From Halomonas rhizosphaerae (lineage in GTDB: Bacteria > Pseudomonadota > Gammaproteobacteria > Pseudomonadales > Halomonadaceae), in contig NZ_JASCQP010000026.1 in assembly GCF_030010555.1 (NCBI RefSeq), positions 62,001-126,000 of the forward strand: 64,000 nt of DNA. The letters run 5' to 3'. Positions 38,614 through 47,371 of the stretch are shown one piece after another (the first letter of the stretch is position 1; each line of letters opens with the position of its first letter). The notes under the pieces were generated by a model. It ran no database searches. It had not been told where the DNA came from and worked only from the letters and a program-made list of their open reading frames with translations. The position numbers and the translations under genes are program-made.

Positions 38614-39081
38614 TCAATCGCGCTCGTATTCGGGCGAGTTCCGCAGCGTTTCCTCGTCAAGATCCGTGTAGAACACGGATTCGTCATCTTCCATGGTGTG
38701 CTCTATGTGGTCCCAGCCCAGCCCCACGTGTTGTCCGCCGAGCCCCAGGAAGCCACTAGTCTCGACCACGACGCCGACGATGCGGCCGTCATTGCCGATG
38801 ACCAGATCCTGGATCTCGCCCACATCCTCATCTGTACCGCGGTGCTTGACGGTCTGGCCGATGACGTCGTCGGCGTAGAAGGCACCAGCGGGCTTACCGC
38901 TCATCTGCTGCTCGCCGGCTTTTTGCTGTTCGCCGGTGCTTTGCTGCTCGGCATGCTGCTCACCGTCTGCCTTCATGGCGTCTTGCTTCTCGGCGTCATG
39001 CTTCTCGGCTATTGCCGTCGTGCTAAATGCTAGTGCCGGTACAATGGCGGCGGAAAGGATTAACCTCTTTAGCTTCTTCAT
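38614..39081 (-). CDS. Exported PRC-barrel domain protein
   Basis: This 155-residue protein has a Sec signal peptide (LILSAAIVPALAFSTTAIA), then a Gln/Glu/Lys-rich linker with repeated EQQ and ADGEQHAEQQ-type segments. A PRC-barrel domain follows from about residue 68 (AFYADDVIGQTVKHRGTDED, VGEIQDLVIGNDGRIVGVVV, FLGLGGQHVGLGWDHIE). PRC-barrels bind small ligands or partner proteins. Exported stand-alone versions are common in stress gene clusters, but their role is unknown. It shares the domain with the 40.3-kb gene. Confidence 0.82.
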   Translation of the reverse strand: MKKLKRLILSAAIVPALAFSTTAIAEKHDAEKQDAMKADGEQHAEQQSTGEQQKAGEQQMSGKPAGAFYADDVIGQTVKHRGTDEDVGEIQDLVIGNDGRIVGVVVETSGFLGLGGQHVGLGWDHIEHTMEDDESVFYTDLDEETLRNSPEYERD

Positions 39082-39436
39082 GATTGAGCCTCCTCTGCTT
39101 AACGGCAGTCTTCCGGACCCTCGTGGGTCTGGAGAGCAGTTCCCGAATCAGGGGAATGCCATGTCAGGCTGGGCAAAAAAGATCGCTTTGTCGGTGCGGT
39201 ACCAAACATAGTTACGACATTCCTTGACGTGGCAATGAAGAAGATACAAGTCGAAATTTGGAGATGGTTGCAGTGCTTTCAGGTATCTGTAGGAACGGGA
39301 TATCGGCGCGCTCAGTCACGCATGTGCGATTTCCAATGGACGTGAGGGTTCCGTCATGTCAGCCCTGCGCCATTGGCGTCCCCACTGCCAGACCTGCCGG
39401 TGACCTCGCCGGCTTCGGCGTTCTGCAAGCCGTGCG
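39082..39436. other. Intergenic region upstream of the exported PRC-barrel gene
   Basis: No gene is supported. It holds the first copy of a 22-bp repeat (39125-39146), a GACCC-tcgt-GGGTC hairpin just before it, and a weak half-site of the island motif (39194-39207, GTGCG followed by CAAAC). Confidence 0.5.
39125..39146. repeat. 22-bp direct repeat, copy 1
   Basis: GGGTCTGGAGAGCAGTTCCC (and GA) recurs with one mismatch at 39891-39912. Both copies lie upstream of minus-strand stress genes (PRC-barrel here, DUF883 there) and next to a short hairpin. Confidence 0.6.
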
Positions 39437-39721
39437 TTACCGGCGACGCCTCAGGGATGAGTACAGCACGCCAGCAACAAAGGCGATGCCAATGGACAGC
39501 AGCGGCTTCTCGCGGACGTGGCCGGTCACGCGTTCGAGCAGATCATCTGCCCGCTGGCGCCCATGGGCTGCTACCTCCCGAACGCGCTCATCGGCGTGGG
39601 ATGCGTGCTGCCGAGCGTACTCCTCCGCCTTGCCAGCGGTCTGGGCGGCCCTGTTCATCGCTTCGTGAGCCTTGCCCTCGACCGGATCGGCAGTATCGTG
39701 TTCGCTTGCTTTCGTCGCCAT
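39437..39721 (-). CDS. DUF883 (ElaB/YqjD-like) membrane-anchored protein
   Basis: This 94-residue protein has an amphipathic helical body (EGKAHEAMNRAAQTAGKAEE, RVREVAAHGRQRADDLLERV), then VREKPLLSIGIAFVAGVLY and a C-terminal Arg cluster. This is the DUF883 layout with one C-terminal membrane helix. ElaB and YqjD of E. coli bind ribosomes at the inner membrane in stationary phase; the same role here is a guess. ATG 39721 is chosen because the family always starts near this point; the open frame extends much further upstream without similarity. Confidence 0.83.
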   Translation of the reverse strand: MATKASEHDTADPVEGKAHEAMNRAAQTAGKAEEYARQHASHADERVREVAAHGRQRADDLLERVTGHVREKPLLSIGIAFVAGVLYSSLRRRR

Positions 39722-39890
39722 GATCCAACCCTCTTGTGTCGCTGTGTAGACGGGCGACAACGCCCTGTCTGGTGTGACGATCATCGTCGTCGGTGGTCTC
39801 GATGCGTATCTGACGGTCGAATTCATCAGTCCATATCGTGTTGATATCTTTGGATAGTCGGGGTATGGACACCAACTACCGGGGCCTCCA

Positions 39891-39912
39891 GGGTCTGGAG
39901 AGCAGTCCCCGA
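39891..39912. repeat. 22-bp direct repeat, copy 2
   Basis: This matches 39125-39146 at 21 of 22 positions (C for T in the CAGT[T/C]CCC part). Confidence 0.6.
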
Positions 39913-39969
39913 GACCCGGAAAGCCATTTCGATCCGGGTTCAGCTTAGGCATAAGCGAACGATATTTCG

Positions 39970-39983
39970 GTGCGCCAGCACAC
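39970..39983. promoter_or_regulatory. Island motif, site D
   Basis: GTGCGCCAGCACAC has a perfect left arm and one mismatch in the right arm. It lies 249 bp before the DUF883 start and 179 bp before the CsbD-like start, in their shared intergenic region. Confidence 0.5.
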
Positions 39984-40161
39984 AGAGCCGCCGTACCGTA
40001 AGGCAGCGCCCCCGATGCCTGCCTGAAAGAATGGCCCCGCATAAGTTGTGCAGCGCACAGACCGGACCTCGGGCCTCGACTATCTTGACAGGAGCCACCC
40101 TGGACTAAAAAGGATCCATGGTGAGGGAAAGAACCCAAAAAACTCATATGGAGTTCAGGTC

Positions 40162-40320
40162 ATGAACAAGAATCAGGTCAAAGAGAGTGCGAGTAAGAAA
40201 GACAAGAAGGTTGCCGGCGACAAGCGCACTGAGCAGACGGGTAATGCGAAAGAACATGGCGGCAAGGATGGAGCCGTGTTGAAAGAACTCAATAGCGATG
40301 CCAAGAAGGAAAAGAAATGA
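40162..40320 (+). CDS. Small CsbD-like stress protein (diverged)
   Basis: This 52-residue, highly charged protein has the CsbD layout: MNKNQVKESASKKDKKVAGD at the N-terminus, then KRTEQTGNAKEHGGK, matching the family's 'GDK.TE..G.A..HGGK'. The central part is shorter than the usual approximately 60-residue CsbD, so it is diverged. CsbD proteins are induced in general stress and are largely unstructured. Ribosome site GGAG about 11 nt upstream, or AGGT nearer. The stop overlaps the next gene by 4 nt (ATGA). A broken relative lies at 54.5 kb. Confidence 0.68.
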   Translation: MNKNQVKESASKKDKKVAGDKRTEQTGNAKEHGGKDGAVLKELNSDAKKEKK

Positions 40321-40709
40321 ACGATGCAATGATGCCATCGAAGAGTGGTCACGCCGCCTCCGATGATATGCAGGCCGGCGTCACATTACTGAGCGCCTCC
40401 ACGATAACCGGCGACAATGTCTGTAATATGCAGGATGAAGAGCTAGGCAAGATTCAGGATCTTATGCTCGATGTAGCCGAGGGAAGGATTCGTTACGCAG
40501 TCTTGGCCTCGGGCGGTTTTCTCGGCATGGGTGATCGCCTGTTCGCGATTCCTTGGAAGGCCTTGAAGCACGACAAGGTGAACAATCGTTTCATGCTCGA
40601 TGTAGATGTCGAGCGGTTGAAGAATGCACCAGGCTTCGAGAAGCATCAATGGCCGAATATGGCTGACGCCACCTGGAGTTCGACCATCGAGTCCTTCTAT
40701 ACCAGGTGA
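40317..40709 (+). CDS. Cytoplasmic PRC-barrel domain protein
   Basis: This 130-residue PRC-barrel protein has TGDNVCNMQDEELGKIQDLM, LDVAEGRIRYAVLASGGFLG and MGDRLFAIPWKALKHD. There is no signal peptide, unlike the 38.6-kb protein, so it acts in the cytoplasm. It overlaps the CsbD-like gene (ATGA) and is followed after 23 bp by the AI-2E-type permease, forming a three-gene unit. Function unknown; the domain is typical of stress operons. Confidence 0.82.
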   Translation: MNDAMMPSKSGHAASDDMQAGVTLLSASTITGDNVCNMQDEELGKIQDLMLDVAEGRIRYAVLASGGFLGMGDRLFAIPWKALKHDKVNNRFMLDVDVERLKNAPGFEKHQWPNMADATWSSTIESFYTR

Positions 40710-40732
40710 TCGGATTTATCAGGAGGCTGAGC

Positions 40733-41992
40733 GTGGCTTCTGCGATGGCCGGTGATGGGCTGTTGATATTCAATAAACACGAACAGCTAACGCAGGAATT
40801 CGCAATGGCTCACGATAGGCAGGAACCCTTGGCTGGCGGAGCGAAAGTTGCTAGCCAAGACCCGCCGGAGCTACGTCCGGAACAACGACTGTTCAATGCG
40901 GCTGAGCTTCGCCTGTTTCGCTACACAACGGTTCTGTTGTCTCTGGTTGCAATGACCTCGCTGATAGGGATCATCGTATGGTCATTCGGTTGGGTACTGA
41001 ATGCGTTCTATAACCTTCTTCTGTCGCTTTCTCTGGCCGGTATTCTGGCGCTTGTGCTTTATCCGGTGGTGGAATTTCTCGAAAGAAAGCTTCGCTTGCC
41101 ACGCTTGCTGGCCATTATTCTTCTACTGGTGATCTTTTTCGTGGGTATTGGCGGCCTGATTTTCCTGCTCGTCCCCGTTGTGGTCAAACAGTTCGTCCAG
41201 TTGATGACCGTTTTGCCTGACACACTGGCAAGCTGGCAGGAATATTTCTCCTTTCACTTCCCGGAACTCAGCTCCATGATTTCTACCCGCATGGAGAGCA
41301 ACGGTGGGAAGGAGTCCGAGGCTGTCGTGCCAGGAATGGAAGACCCGGGCAGGAGGATCATGTCATATCTGGGGTTGTTGGCCGCTATCAGCTTCGTGCC
41401 TCTGTTCCTTTTCTTCACCCTGCTTTCTGGGAACTTGCTCCGGGGGCAGGCAACTGAACTTTTATCCATCTTCCATGAATCCACTCAGCAGAAAACGCTG
41501 TATTTCATGGATGTATTTGTCGGATACGTCACCGCCTTCTTTCAGGGCCAGCTGATCATCGCCGTGTGCATGGGTACCTTGTATGCCATGAGCTTTACGT
41601 TGATCGGCCTGGAATACGGCGTTCTTGTCGGGCTGGTGCTGGGCCTGCTGAATATTGTCCCCTTCCTGGGCACTCTGATCGGCCTGCTGGTGGTTTTGCC
41701 CATGGCCTATCTGCAGTCGGATGGCGGCATTGAGTTACTGGTCCTGACCGGGCTGGTGTTCGCGGCGGTGCAACTGGTGGAAAGTTGGCTGCTGACACCG
41801 AAGATCATGGCCAACCGCTCGGGGCTGCACCCTGCACTCGTGGTTATTTCCCTTTTCTTCTGGGGCACGGTCTTGGGTGGCATTATCGGCATGGTACTCG
41901 CGGTGCCCCTGACGGCGTTCTTCGTTGCCATCTGGGGCGAGATTAAGTCCAGCCTGAAACGGACACTGAGTAGCGGGGATGAAAGGCCATGA
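40733..41992 (+). CDS. AI-2E/PerM-family membrane transporter
   Basis: This 419-residue protein of the AI-2E exporter/PerM family has about eight transmembrane helices, with paired N-terminal helices (LLSLVAMTSLIGIIVWSFGW), a soluble middle part, then GLEYGVLVGLVLGLLNIVPF and the C-terminal PKIMANRSGLHPALVVISLF motif. GTG 40733 is chosen for a perfect AGGAGG 6 nt upstream; an ATG at 40805 with AGGAA is an alternative. The substrate is unknown; many members are Na+/H+-type antiporters. A second family member lies at 58.4 kb in the core region. Confidence 0.85.
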   Translation: MASAMAGDGLLIFNKHEQLTQEFAMAHDRQEPLAGGAKVASQDPPELRPEQRLFNAAELRLFRYTTVLLSLVAMTSLIGIIVWSFGWVLNAFYNLLLSLSLAGILALVLYPVVEFLERKLRLPRLLAIILLLVIFFVGIGGLIFLLVPVVVKQFVQLMTVLPDTLASWQEYFSFHFPELSSMISTRMESNGGKESEAVVPGMEDPGRRIMSYLGLLAAISFVPLFLFFTLLSGNLLRGQATELLSIFHESTQQKTLYFMDVFVGYVTAFFQGQLIIAVCMGTLYAMSFTLIGLEYGVLVGLVLGLLNIVPFLGTLIGLLVVLPMAYLQSDGGIELLVLTGLVFAAVQLVESWLLTPKIMANRSGLHPALVVISLFFWGTVLGGIIGMVLAVPLTAFFVAIWGEIKSSLKRTLSSGDERP

Positions 41993-42010
41993 AGGTAGCG
42001 GATCTTTCCA

Positions 42011-44605
42011 TCACGATCGCAGATCCTTGCGAAGGGCCTGTTCCAATTCCTTGGTTGCGGTGATATCGAGAAGGGTGATGACCACCCCGTCAATCACATT
42101 GTCCAGACGGCGATAGGGCATGATCCGTACCGTAAACCAGCGGCCGTCGGAGGCGGGGACCTGCTTCTCGGAATATGCCAAGGTGCTCAGGGTGGTAAGG
42201 GCATCATCATTCAGTTCCGGATACTGCAGGGTAGTGGTCAGGTCACTGAGTGGGCGGCCGATATCGCTTTCACGGATATTGATGATCTTTGATGCCCTGT
42301 CAGTGTAACGACGGACGTTCAGGTTATGGTCGAGAAAAAGAATAGCGATATCGATGCTGTTGAGCAGATTTTTCATATCGCTCTGGGCGAGGGCGAGATC
42401 GTCGAGCTTGGTCTGCATTTCCGCGTTGATGGTCTGCAGTTCCTCATTCATGGACTGCATTTCCTCTTTCGACGTGGTCAGCTCCTCATTGGTCGACTGC
42501 AATTCCTCATTTGTCGACTGCAATTCCTCATTGGCCGACTGCAGCTCTTCCTGGGACGCGCGGTTTTCCTCCCGCAATGTCTGGATTTCATCCTGGTACT
42601 GTTGCAACTCCTTCGCATGAGTATGTTGCGTAGCCGTCTTCGACCTGTTCTTGTCCGGCTGGCCGGCATGAGCCGGGGCGATGTCGCGGAACACGATCAT
42701 CTTCATCCCACGCAGGGTGGCAGGTTCTCGCAGCGCCTGTACGGTGATATCGACGCTCTGCGTTCCCCCGCCTGGCAGTTGCACCTGAAGGTCTTGCAAG
42801 GATACCGGTTCGCTCCGGTTCGAGGCCTGGCGCAGGGCGCTGGCGATGGGGGTCCGCAGGCCTTCCCGCACCATGGCGTAAAAATTCCAGTTGGCCTTGC
42901 CGGCGGCAGGCTCCAGGTACTTTCCCGTGCGTCCGCTGATATAGACGATATCACCCTCATCGTTGACCACCACTGCGGCGGGGGCATAGACCTGCAGTAA
43001 CACCTGATCGGCTGCCGCCTGCAGATTATCATGTGTGTGGGAGGATGAGTCGCTGGGGGTCACGGGAAGCTCCTTGGCTATCCTGGCCAGAGGTGGAAAC
43101 GACTTTACCGGCAACCGGATATCGCGGTTCTGGACATTCTCCTGGCGCAGGTAAAGTCGGAGTTTGGGTTGGATAGGTGCAAACAACTGAGTGTTGCGCC
43201 CTACCGTCTCCGAGCTCCCCAGCAACAGCACACCCCCAGTGCGCAGGCTGTAGTGAAACAGGGGAATGAGTTTGCGTTGCAGGCTCTGATCGAAATAGAT
43301 CAACAGATTGCGGCAGGAAATCAGGTCGAGTCGAGTGAAGGGGGGATCGAGCACCACATCCTGCTGGGCGAACATTACCAGGTCGCGGATATCCCTGTTG
43401 ATCTGGTAGCCGTTGCCATGGATGCTGAAAAAGCGCGCCAGGCGCTCCGCCGAGACACTGCTGCTGATGTCGGCAGGGTAATGGCCGCGGCGAGCTGTAG
43501 AAATGGCGTCGGGACTCAGGTCGGAGGCGAAGATCTGCAGGGTAATACCATGGGGACGTGGCAGCTTGTCCAGCGCCTCCGTGAAGATCATGGCCAGGGA
43601 GTAAGCCTCTTCGCCGGTTGAGCAGCCAACCACCCAGGCGCGCAGGTGGGGCTCACTGTGCTGTCGCGCCAGCAGTTCCGGCAGACCGGTATCCGCCAGA
43701 TACTGCCAGACCTCGGCATCACGGAAAAAGCTGGTCACCCCGATGAGTACTTCCTTGAACAGAAGGTCGATCTCCTGGGGGTTGCGCTTGAGGAAATCCA
43801 CGTAAAGGCTCAGGGTGGCGATTTCATGGATCGCCATGCGCCGGGCCATCCGGCGGTGCAGGGTGCTGGGCTTGTAGAGGGAGAAGTCGTGCCGGGTTCG
43901 CTGTTGAAGCAGACGTAAAATGCGCTGCAAGGGCGTTGATTCCGGCTCAGTTTCTGCTTCTGGTTCTGTCGAAAGCCCGCCGGAGGCGCTCGGGGTGGGC
44001 GCCCGGGAAAGGCAGTTCAGGATACGGACGGGCAATTCGCCGGGCGGGGCGATGATATCGGCGCAGTTTGCGGCGATGGCGCTGTTGGGCATGGCATCGA
44101 ACTGTGCCGTGTCGGGCTGTTGCACTGCCGTGAGGCCGCCCACGGCCTTTATCGCCTGTAGACCCAGGGTGCCGTCGGAGCCCATGCCGGACAGTACCAC
44201 CCCGATGGCGTGCTCTCCCTGGGCGCGTGCCAGGGAAGAAAACAGCACGTTGATAGGCAGGCGCATGCCCCTGGGTTCCATGGGTTCGGCCAGGTTCAGA
44301 AGGCCGTCGACAACGCTGAGTTCCGTATTCGGCGGAATCACATACACGCAGTCAGGTTCGATGGGCATGCCATGGGTCGCCTGCCGCACCGACATCGGGG
44401 TAGTGCGCTGGAGTAATTCCGGGAGCAACGCCTTGTGGGTGGGATCGAGATGCTGCACCACCACATAGGCCATGTGGCTGTGGGGCGGGATCCGGGCAAG
44501 GAACTCTTCCAGCGGCGCCAGGCCACCGGCGGATGCGCCAATACCCAGGATGCGTAAGGCCGCCGGTGGGGGGCTTGGCATATCGGCAGGGCTCAAGGCA
44601 GCCAT
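42011..44605 (-). CDS. CheB-CheR-PAS fusion protein without kinase
   Basis: This is an 864-residue fusion. The CheB methylesterase domain (about 17-200) has Ser in GIGASAGG, His in VVQHLDPTH and Asp in SGMGSDGTLG. The CheR methyltransferase (about 225-490) has TSFFRD and the SAM site VVGCSTGEEAYSLAM. A PAS domain, a coiled coil of ELQSxNE heptads (about 660-740) and a C-terminal PAS follow. No receiver domain regulates CheB, and no histidine kinase follows the last PAS, although many relatives have one. The likely role is sensing tied to glutamate methylation; targets are unknown. The PAS gene upstream probably cooperates. Confidence 0.88.
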   Translation of the reverse strand: MAALSPADMPSPPPAALRILGIGASAGGLAPLEEFLARIPPHSHMAYVVVQHLDPTHKALLPELLQRTTPMSVRQATHGMPIEPDCVYVIPPNTELSVVDGLLNLAEPMEPRGMRLPINVLFSSLARAQGEHAIGVVLSGMGSDGTLGLQAIKAVGGLTAVQQPDTAQFDAMPNSAIAANCADIIAPPGELPVRILNCLSRAPTPSASGGLSTEPEAETEPESTPLQRILRLLQQRTRHDFSLYKPSTLHRRMARRMAIHEIATLSLYVDFLKRNPQEIDLLFKEVLIGVTSFFRDAEVWQYLADTGLPELLARQHSEPHLRAWVVGCSTGEEAYSLAMIFTEALDKLPRPHGITLQIFASDLSPDAISTARRGHYPADISSSVSAERLARFFSIHGNGYQINRDIRDLVMFAQQDVVLDPPFTRLDLISCRNLLIYFDQSLQRKLIPLFHYSLRTGGVLLLGSSETVGRNTQLFAPIQPKLRLYLRQENVQNRDIRLPVKSFPPLARIAKELPVTPSDSSSHTHDNLQAAADQVLLQVYAPAAVVVNDEGDIVYISGRTGKYLEPAAGKANWNFYAMVREGLRTPIASALRQASNRSEPVSLQDLQVQLPGGGTQSVDITVQALREPATLRGMKMIVFRDIAPAHAGQPDKNRSKTATQHTHAKELQQYQDEIQTLREENRASQEELQSANEELQSTNEELQSTNEELTTSKEEMQSMNEELQTINAEMQTKLDDLALAQSDMKNLLNSIDIAILFLDHNLNVRRYTDRASKIINIRESDIGRPLSDLTTTLQYPELNDDALTTLSTLAYSEKQVPASDGRWFTVRIMPYRRLDNVIDGVVITLLDITATKELEQALRKDLRS

Positions 44606-44626
44606 GGCATGGAACGGCTAACGGGG

Positions 44627-45229
44627 TTACTCCCCACTGGCGCACTCGCAGCAGGCCAACAGGATATGCTCGCGCCCTGGGGGGATGGATGCCAGAAACT
44701 GTAAGTGGCGGGAGCCCTGTGCGCCTCCACCCGTCTTGGCTACGCAGGAATCCCTGGCACCGCTCTTCGCCACATGCTGTAGCAACCCGCGCAGCTGCGG
44801 CCGGCTCTCCGCTGGCAGGCATGTGTCGATGGGGTGTCCCTCAAGATCGTCACGCCCGACGCCAAAGAGTTCCGTGCCGGCAAGATTAACCTGAATAACC
44901 TTGCCCTCCAGGTCGACGAGAAAGTAGCCAAAGGGGGCGGAATCGTAAGAGTTCCGGTAAAGGCTCAACTCCTCCCCAAGTGCTTGCTCATTGGCAGCAA
45001 CCTCCTCGTTCTGCAAGTCAAGCTCCACCTGATGGACCTGCAATTCATGGAGCAGCTTGAGGGCATCTTCCGCATTGTCGGGATTGCTGGACAGCCGGTG
45101 GAGGAGGCTCAGGGCGTCAACGCCCACGGACCAGTGACTCGCTGTCGGCGTCGTGCCCATCTGCAGCTGCGCTTCAGCCTTGTCTCGCAGCTGTGTATAG
45201 ACACTGGATTCATTACTGGTGGTAGGCAT
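44627..45229 (-). CDS. Stand-alone PAS sensor protein
   Basis: This 200-residue protein has a coiled-coil leader (LHELQVHQVELDLQNEEVAA), the pattern that normally precedes PAS in kinases or GGDEF proteins, and one PAS domain (YDSAPFGYFLVDLEGKVIQV, GTELFGVGRDDLEGHPID). The chain ends with no output domain. ATG 45229 follows GGAG; a TTG upstream is possible. Its stop is 21 bp from the CheB-CheR start, so the two are cotranscribed and the sensor may dock to the CheB-CheR coiled coil. Confidence 0.8.
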   Translation of the reverse strand: MPTTSNESSVYTQLRDKAEAQLQMGTTPTASHWSVGVDALSLLHRLSSNPDNAEDALKLLHELQVHQVELDLQNEEVAANEQALGEELSLYRNSYDSAPFGYFLVDLEGKVIQVNLAGTELFGVGRDDLEGHPIDTCLPAESRPQLRGLLQHVAKSGARDSCVAKTGGGAQGSRHLQFLASIPPGREHILLACCECASGE

Positions 45230-45760
45230 ACGAGACTCCAAACTTACGCTCAAGATTACAGTTTGTATTATAGCTTATTTCGGCAGGGATTGGTATTGAA
45301 ATTTCGGCTATATCCGGGGTTTGTGCATTTTTATTCAACACCCTCAAGTGGCGGTCGCATATGATCTGGCCGCAATGATCTGATATAGCTCCGTGCCGAT
45401 AGAACGTTGCGGTATGCCAGAAACGCTTTCTCGACACTAAAATCAAGTATGAATAAGTGTCACTGATAGATGGGGCTATTCCCCGACATCTTAATACGCG
45501 ACAATGCGGGTTTCGATATCCGGTATAGAGATTCTTGTAATGCCTAGTGACCAATAAATCGAGGGAAGCCCGGTTAGAGCGGTGTGTACGCTGACGAACA
45601 GATCATTTCGCGGAATTCTGTCATGATTTATTTTAGTTATAGCTGCCGTGCAAGTGCATCAGCTCAGCACAGCAGCACGGCAGGATGTGAATTCCTTTTG
45701 CAATCATTACAGATTCTCGAGTGATGCATTGGACACATTGTTGGCATCGTGGGTGGGGTC
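45230..45760. other. AT-rich intergenic region
   Basis: This is the most AT-rich stretch of the window. No gene is supported. It has CTGCCGTGC / GCACGGCAG arms (45643-45683, 23-nt loop) and a weak island-type dyad GTACG-CTGA-CGAAC (45586-45599) before the endonuclease gene. Its base composition suggests transferred DNA. Confidence 0.5.
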
Positions 45761-46855
45761 ATGCTCTTCCGAGAAGCTCTTTCAAGTCCCGTGAAAATTA
45801 TTCTTGTCTTTCTGGCTATGCTGCTGGTGGTTGCGACAGCTCTCCCATTACTTCGGTTCGATCAGTGGTGGATTCGTGTTTTTGATTTTCCAAGAGCGCA
45901 GATTGCCATCTCAGGTGTCGTATTGCTTGCCCTCTGTCTCTGTTTCTGGAACCCACGTCGCGTCCACGAATCCGTCGTTCTTGGGCTGTTGGTTCTGGCC
46001 GTGGGATATCAGGTTGTGAAGGTGCTTCCGTACACGATGCTGATGCCCAAGCAGGTACTGGCGACTGAGGCACGTTCTGACGACGCCAACCTGAGGCTAC
46101 TGGTTGCAAACGTGCTGATGGAAAACCGGAAGTCGCAGGCCTTCTTGGATATCGTGCGCGAGTATGATCCGGATGTGGTCTTGTCGTTGGAGACAGACCA
46201 GTGGTGGGAAGAAGCGCTAAGGCCCCTGGAAGAGAAATATCCGTACACGCTCAAGAACCCACTCGACAACACCTATGGCATGCTCCTACATAGCCGACTG
46301 GCGATGATCGATCCCGAGATCCGGTTTATTCTAAAGGACAGCATCCCATCGATGCACATGCAGCTGGTGCTGCCGTCAGATGACCGGATATTCATGCATT
46401 TCGTGCATTCCGATCCGCCCAACCCGAAGTATGCGACCGAGACAACGGAACGAGATGCGGAACTGTTGATCGTGGGCCGGGAAGTGGAGAAACGCGATAG
46501 GCCAACAATTGTTGCAGGCGATTTCAACGATGTGGCCTAGTCATACACCACGAGCCTGTTTCAGAAAGCCAGTGGTCTACTCGACCCGCGCGTCGGGCGG
46601 GGCATGTATAACACCTACCACGCCAAGAACCTGCTACTGCGCTGGCCTCTCGATCACGTCTTCCACACCGATCATTTCAAGCTCGTCCGTATTGACAGAG
46701 GGCCCGCCTGGGGATCGGATCATTTTCCTATCTTTATCGAACTCAGCCTGGAGGCCGGCGCAGAAGCGGAACAGGAGGAGCCGGATACGACCCGGACGGA
46801 AGAGGAGCAGGTAAATGAAAAGATCGAAGACGGTAAGCAGCACCCGGACGAGTGA
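45761..46855 (+). pseudogene. Endonuclease/exonuclease/phosphatase-family protein with internal amber
   Basis: The gene encodes two or three N-terminal membrane helices (VKIILVFLAMLLVVATALPL; IAISGVVLLALCLCFW; VLGLLVLAVGYQVV) and an EEP domain with VANVLMENRKSQ, PDVVLSLETDQWW and VAGDFNDVA. A TAG at 46538-46540 follows directly, where homologues have Trp ('GDFND.AWS'). The same frame continues with the rest of the domain, LLDPRVGRGMYNTY, PLDHVFHTDHF and GSDHFPIF. A single TGG-to-TAG change is therefore the likely cause. The truncated product lacks the catalytic D-H pair. ATG 45761 is used; a GTG 12 bp earlier is possible. Confidence 0.85.
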
Positions 46856-46975
46856 GCCTGTCGACATCGGGTCGCCCGAGCACCCTCAATAGTGTTGCGA
46901 TTGGAACTTTAGACCGCCTACTCAGCCGCACCGGTTTGATGGGGTGTCGGTTGTCGCGAGAATGCGAACCGAATT

Positions 46976-47344
46976 TCAGCGTGGCGCGCTGCGATCCAGA
47001 TAGGCATCCATCAGCCTGGCGTTGCGCTGATTGGCCTTGAACGCGACATCGAACACGTCGCCGAGCACCGGAATCGCGCCGACCACGGCATCCAGCGCGA
47101 CGTTCAGTGCCATGCGCGCTAGTACCCTGACCGACACACCGGCGTGAGCCGCCTGTGCGACGATGTAGAACGACACCCCGGCCGCAGCGAGATCGCCGAC
47201 CACCGGTACTAGCCCGATGAGCCCGTCGACCCCGATGCGGAAACCTCCGGGCAGGCGAATCGAACTGTCCATCAGTCGCGCGAGCCGATGCACGCGCTCA
47301 CGAGCGTCGGCGGGTCGGCGCTGGGGCGCGTCAGATGGTGACAT
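46976..47344 (-). CDS. DUF4112 membrane protein
   Basis: This 122-residue protein matches DUF4112: LARLMDSSIRLPGGFRIGVD, GLIGLVPVVGDLAAAGVSFY, and NVALDAVVGAIPVLGDVFDV-AFKANQRN. The two 'P.(V/L)GD' turns in hydrophobic stretches are the family signature. It has about two membrane helices and no known function. It lies 27 bp after a YqaE/Pmp3-family gene on the same strand, so the two are probably cotranscribed. Confidence 0.85.
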   Translation of the reverse strand: MSPSDAPQRRPADARERVHRLARLMDSSIRLPGGFRIGVDGLIGLVPVVGDLAAAGVSFYIVAQAAHAGVSVRVLARMALNVALDAVVGAIPVLGDVFDVAFKANQRNARLMDAYLDRSAPR

Positions 47345-47371
47345 CGCGGTGCGCCTTCACAAACGCCGTGT

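Larger units (their letters stand above)
39722..40161. other. Intergenic region between DUF883 and the CsbD-like gene
   Basis: No gene is supported. It holds the second 22-bp repeat (39891-39912) overlapping a CTCCAG-ggt-CTGGAG hairpin, and one island motif (39970-39983). It serves as the divergent promoter region for both neighbours. Confidence 0.5.

Noticed and set aside
42450-42570. DNA repeats of about 30 bp in the CheB-CheR gene, at first sight CRISPR-like
   Set aside because: They encode the ELQSxNE heptads of a coiled coil within an intact reading frame. There are no spacers.
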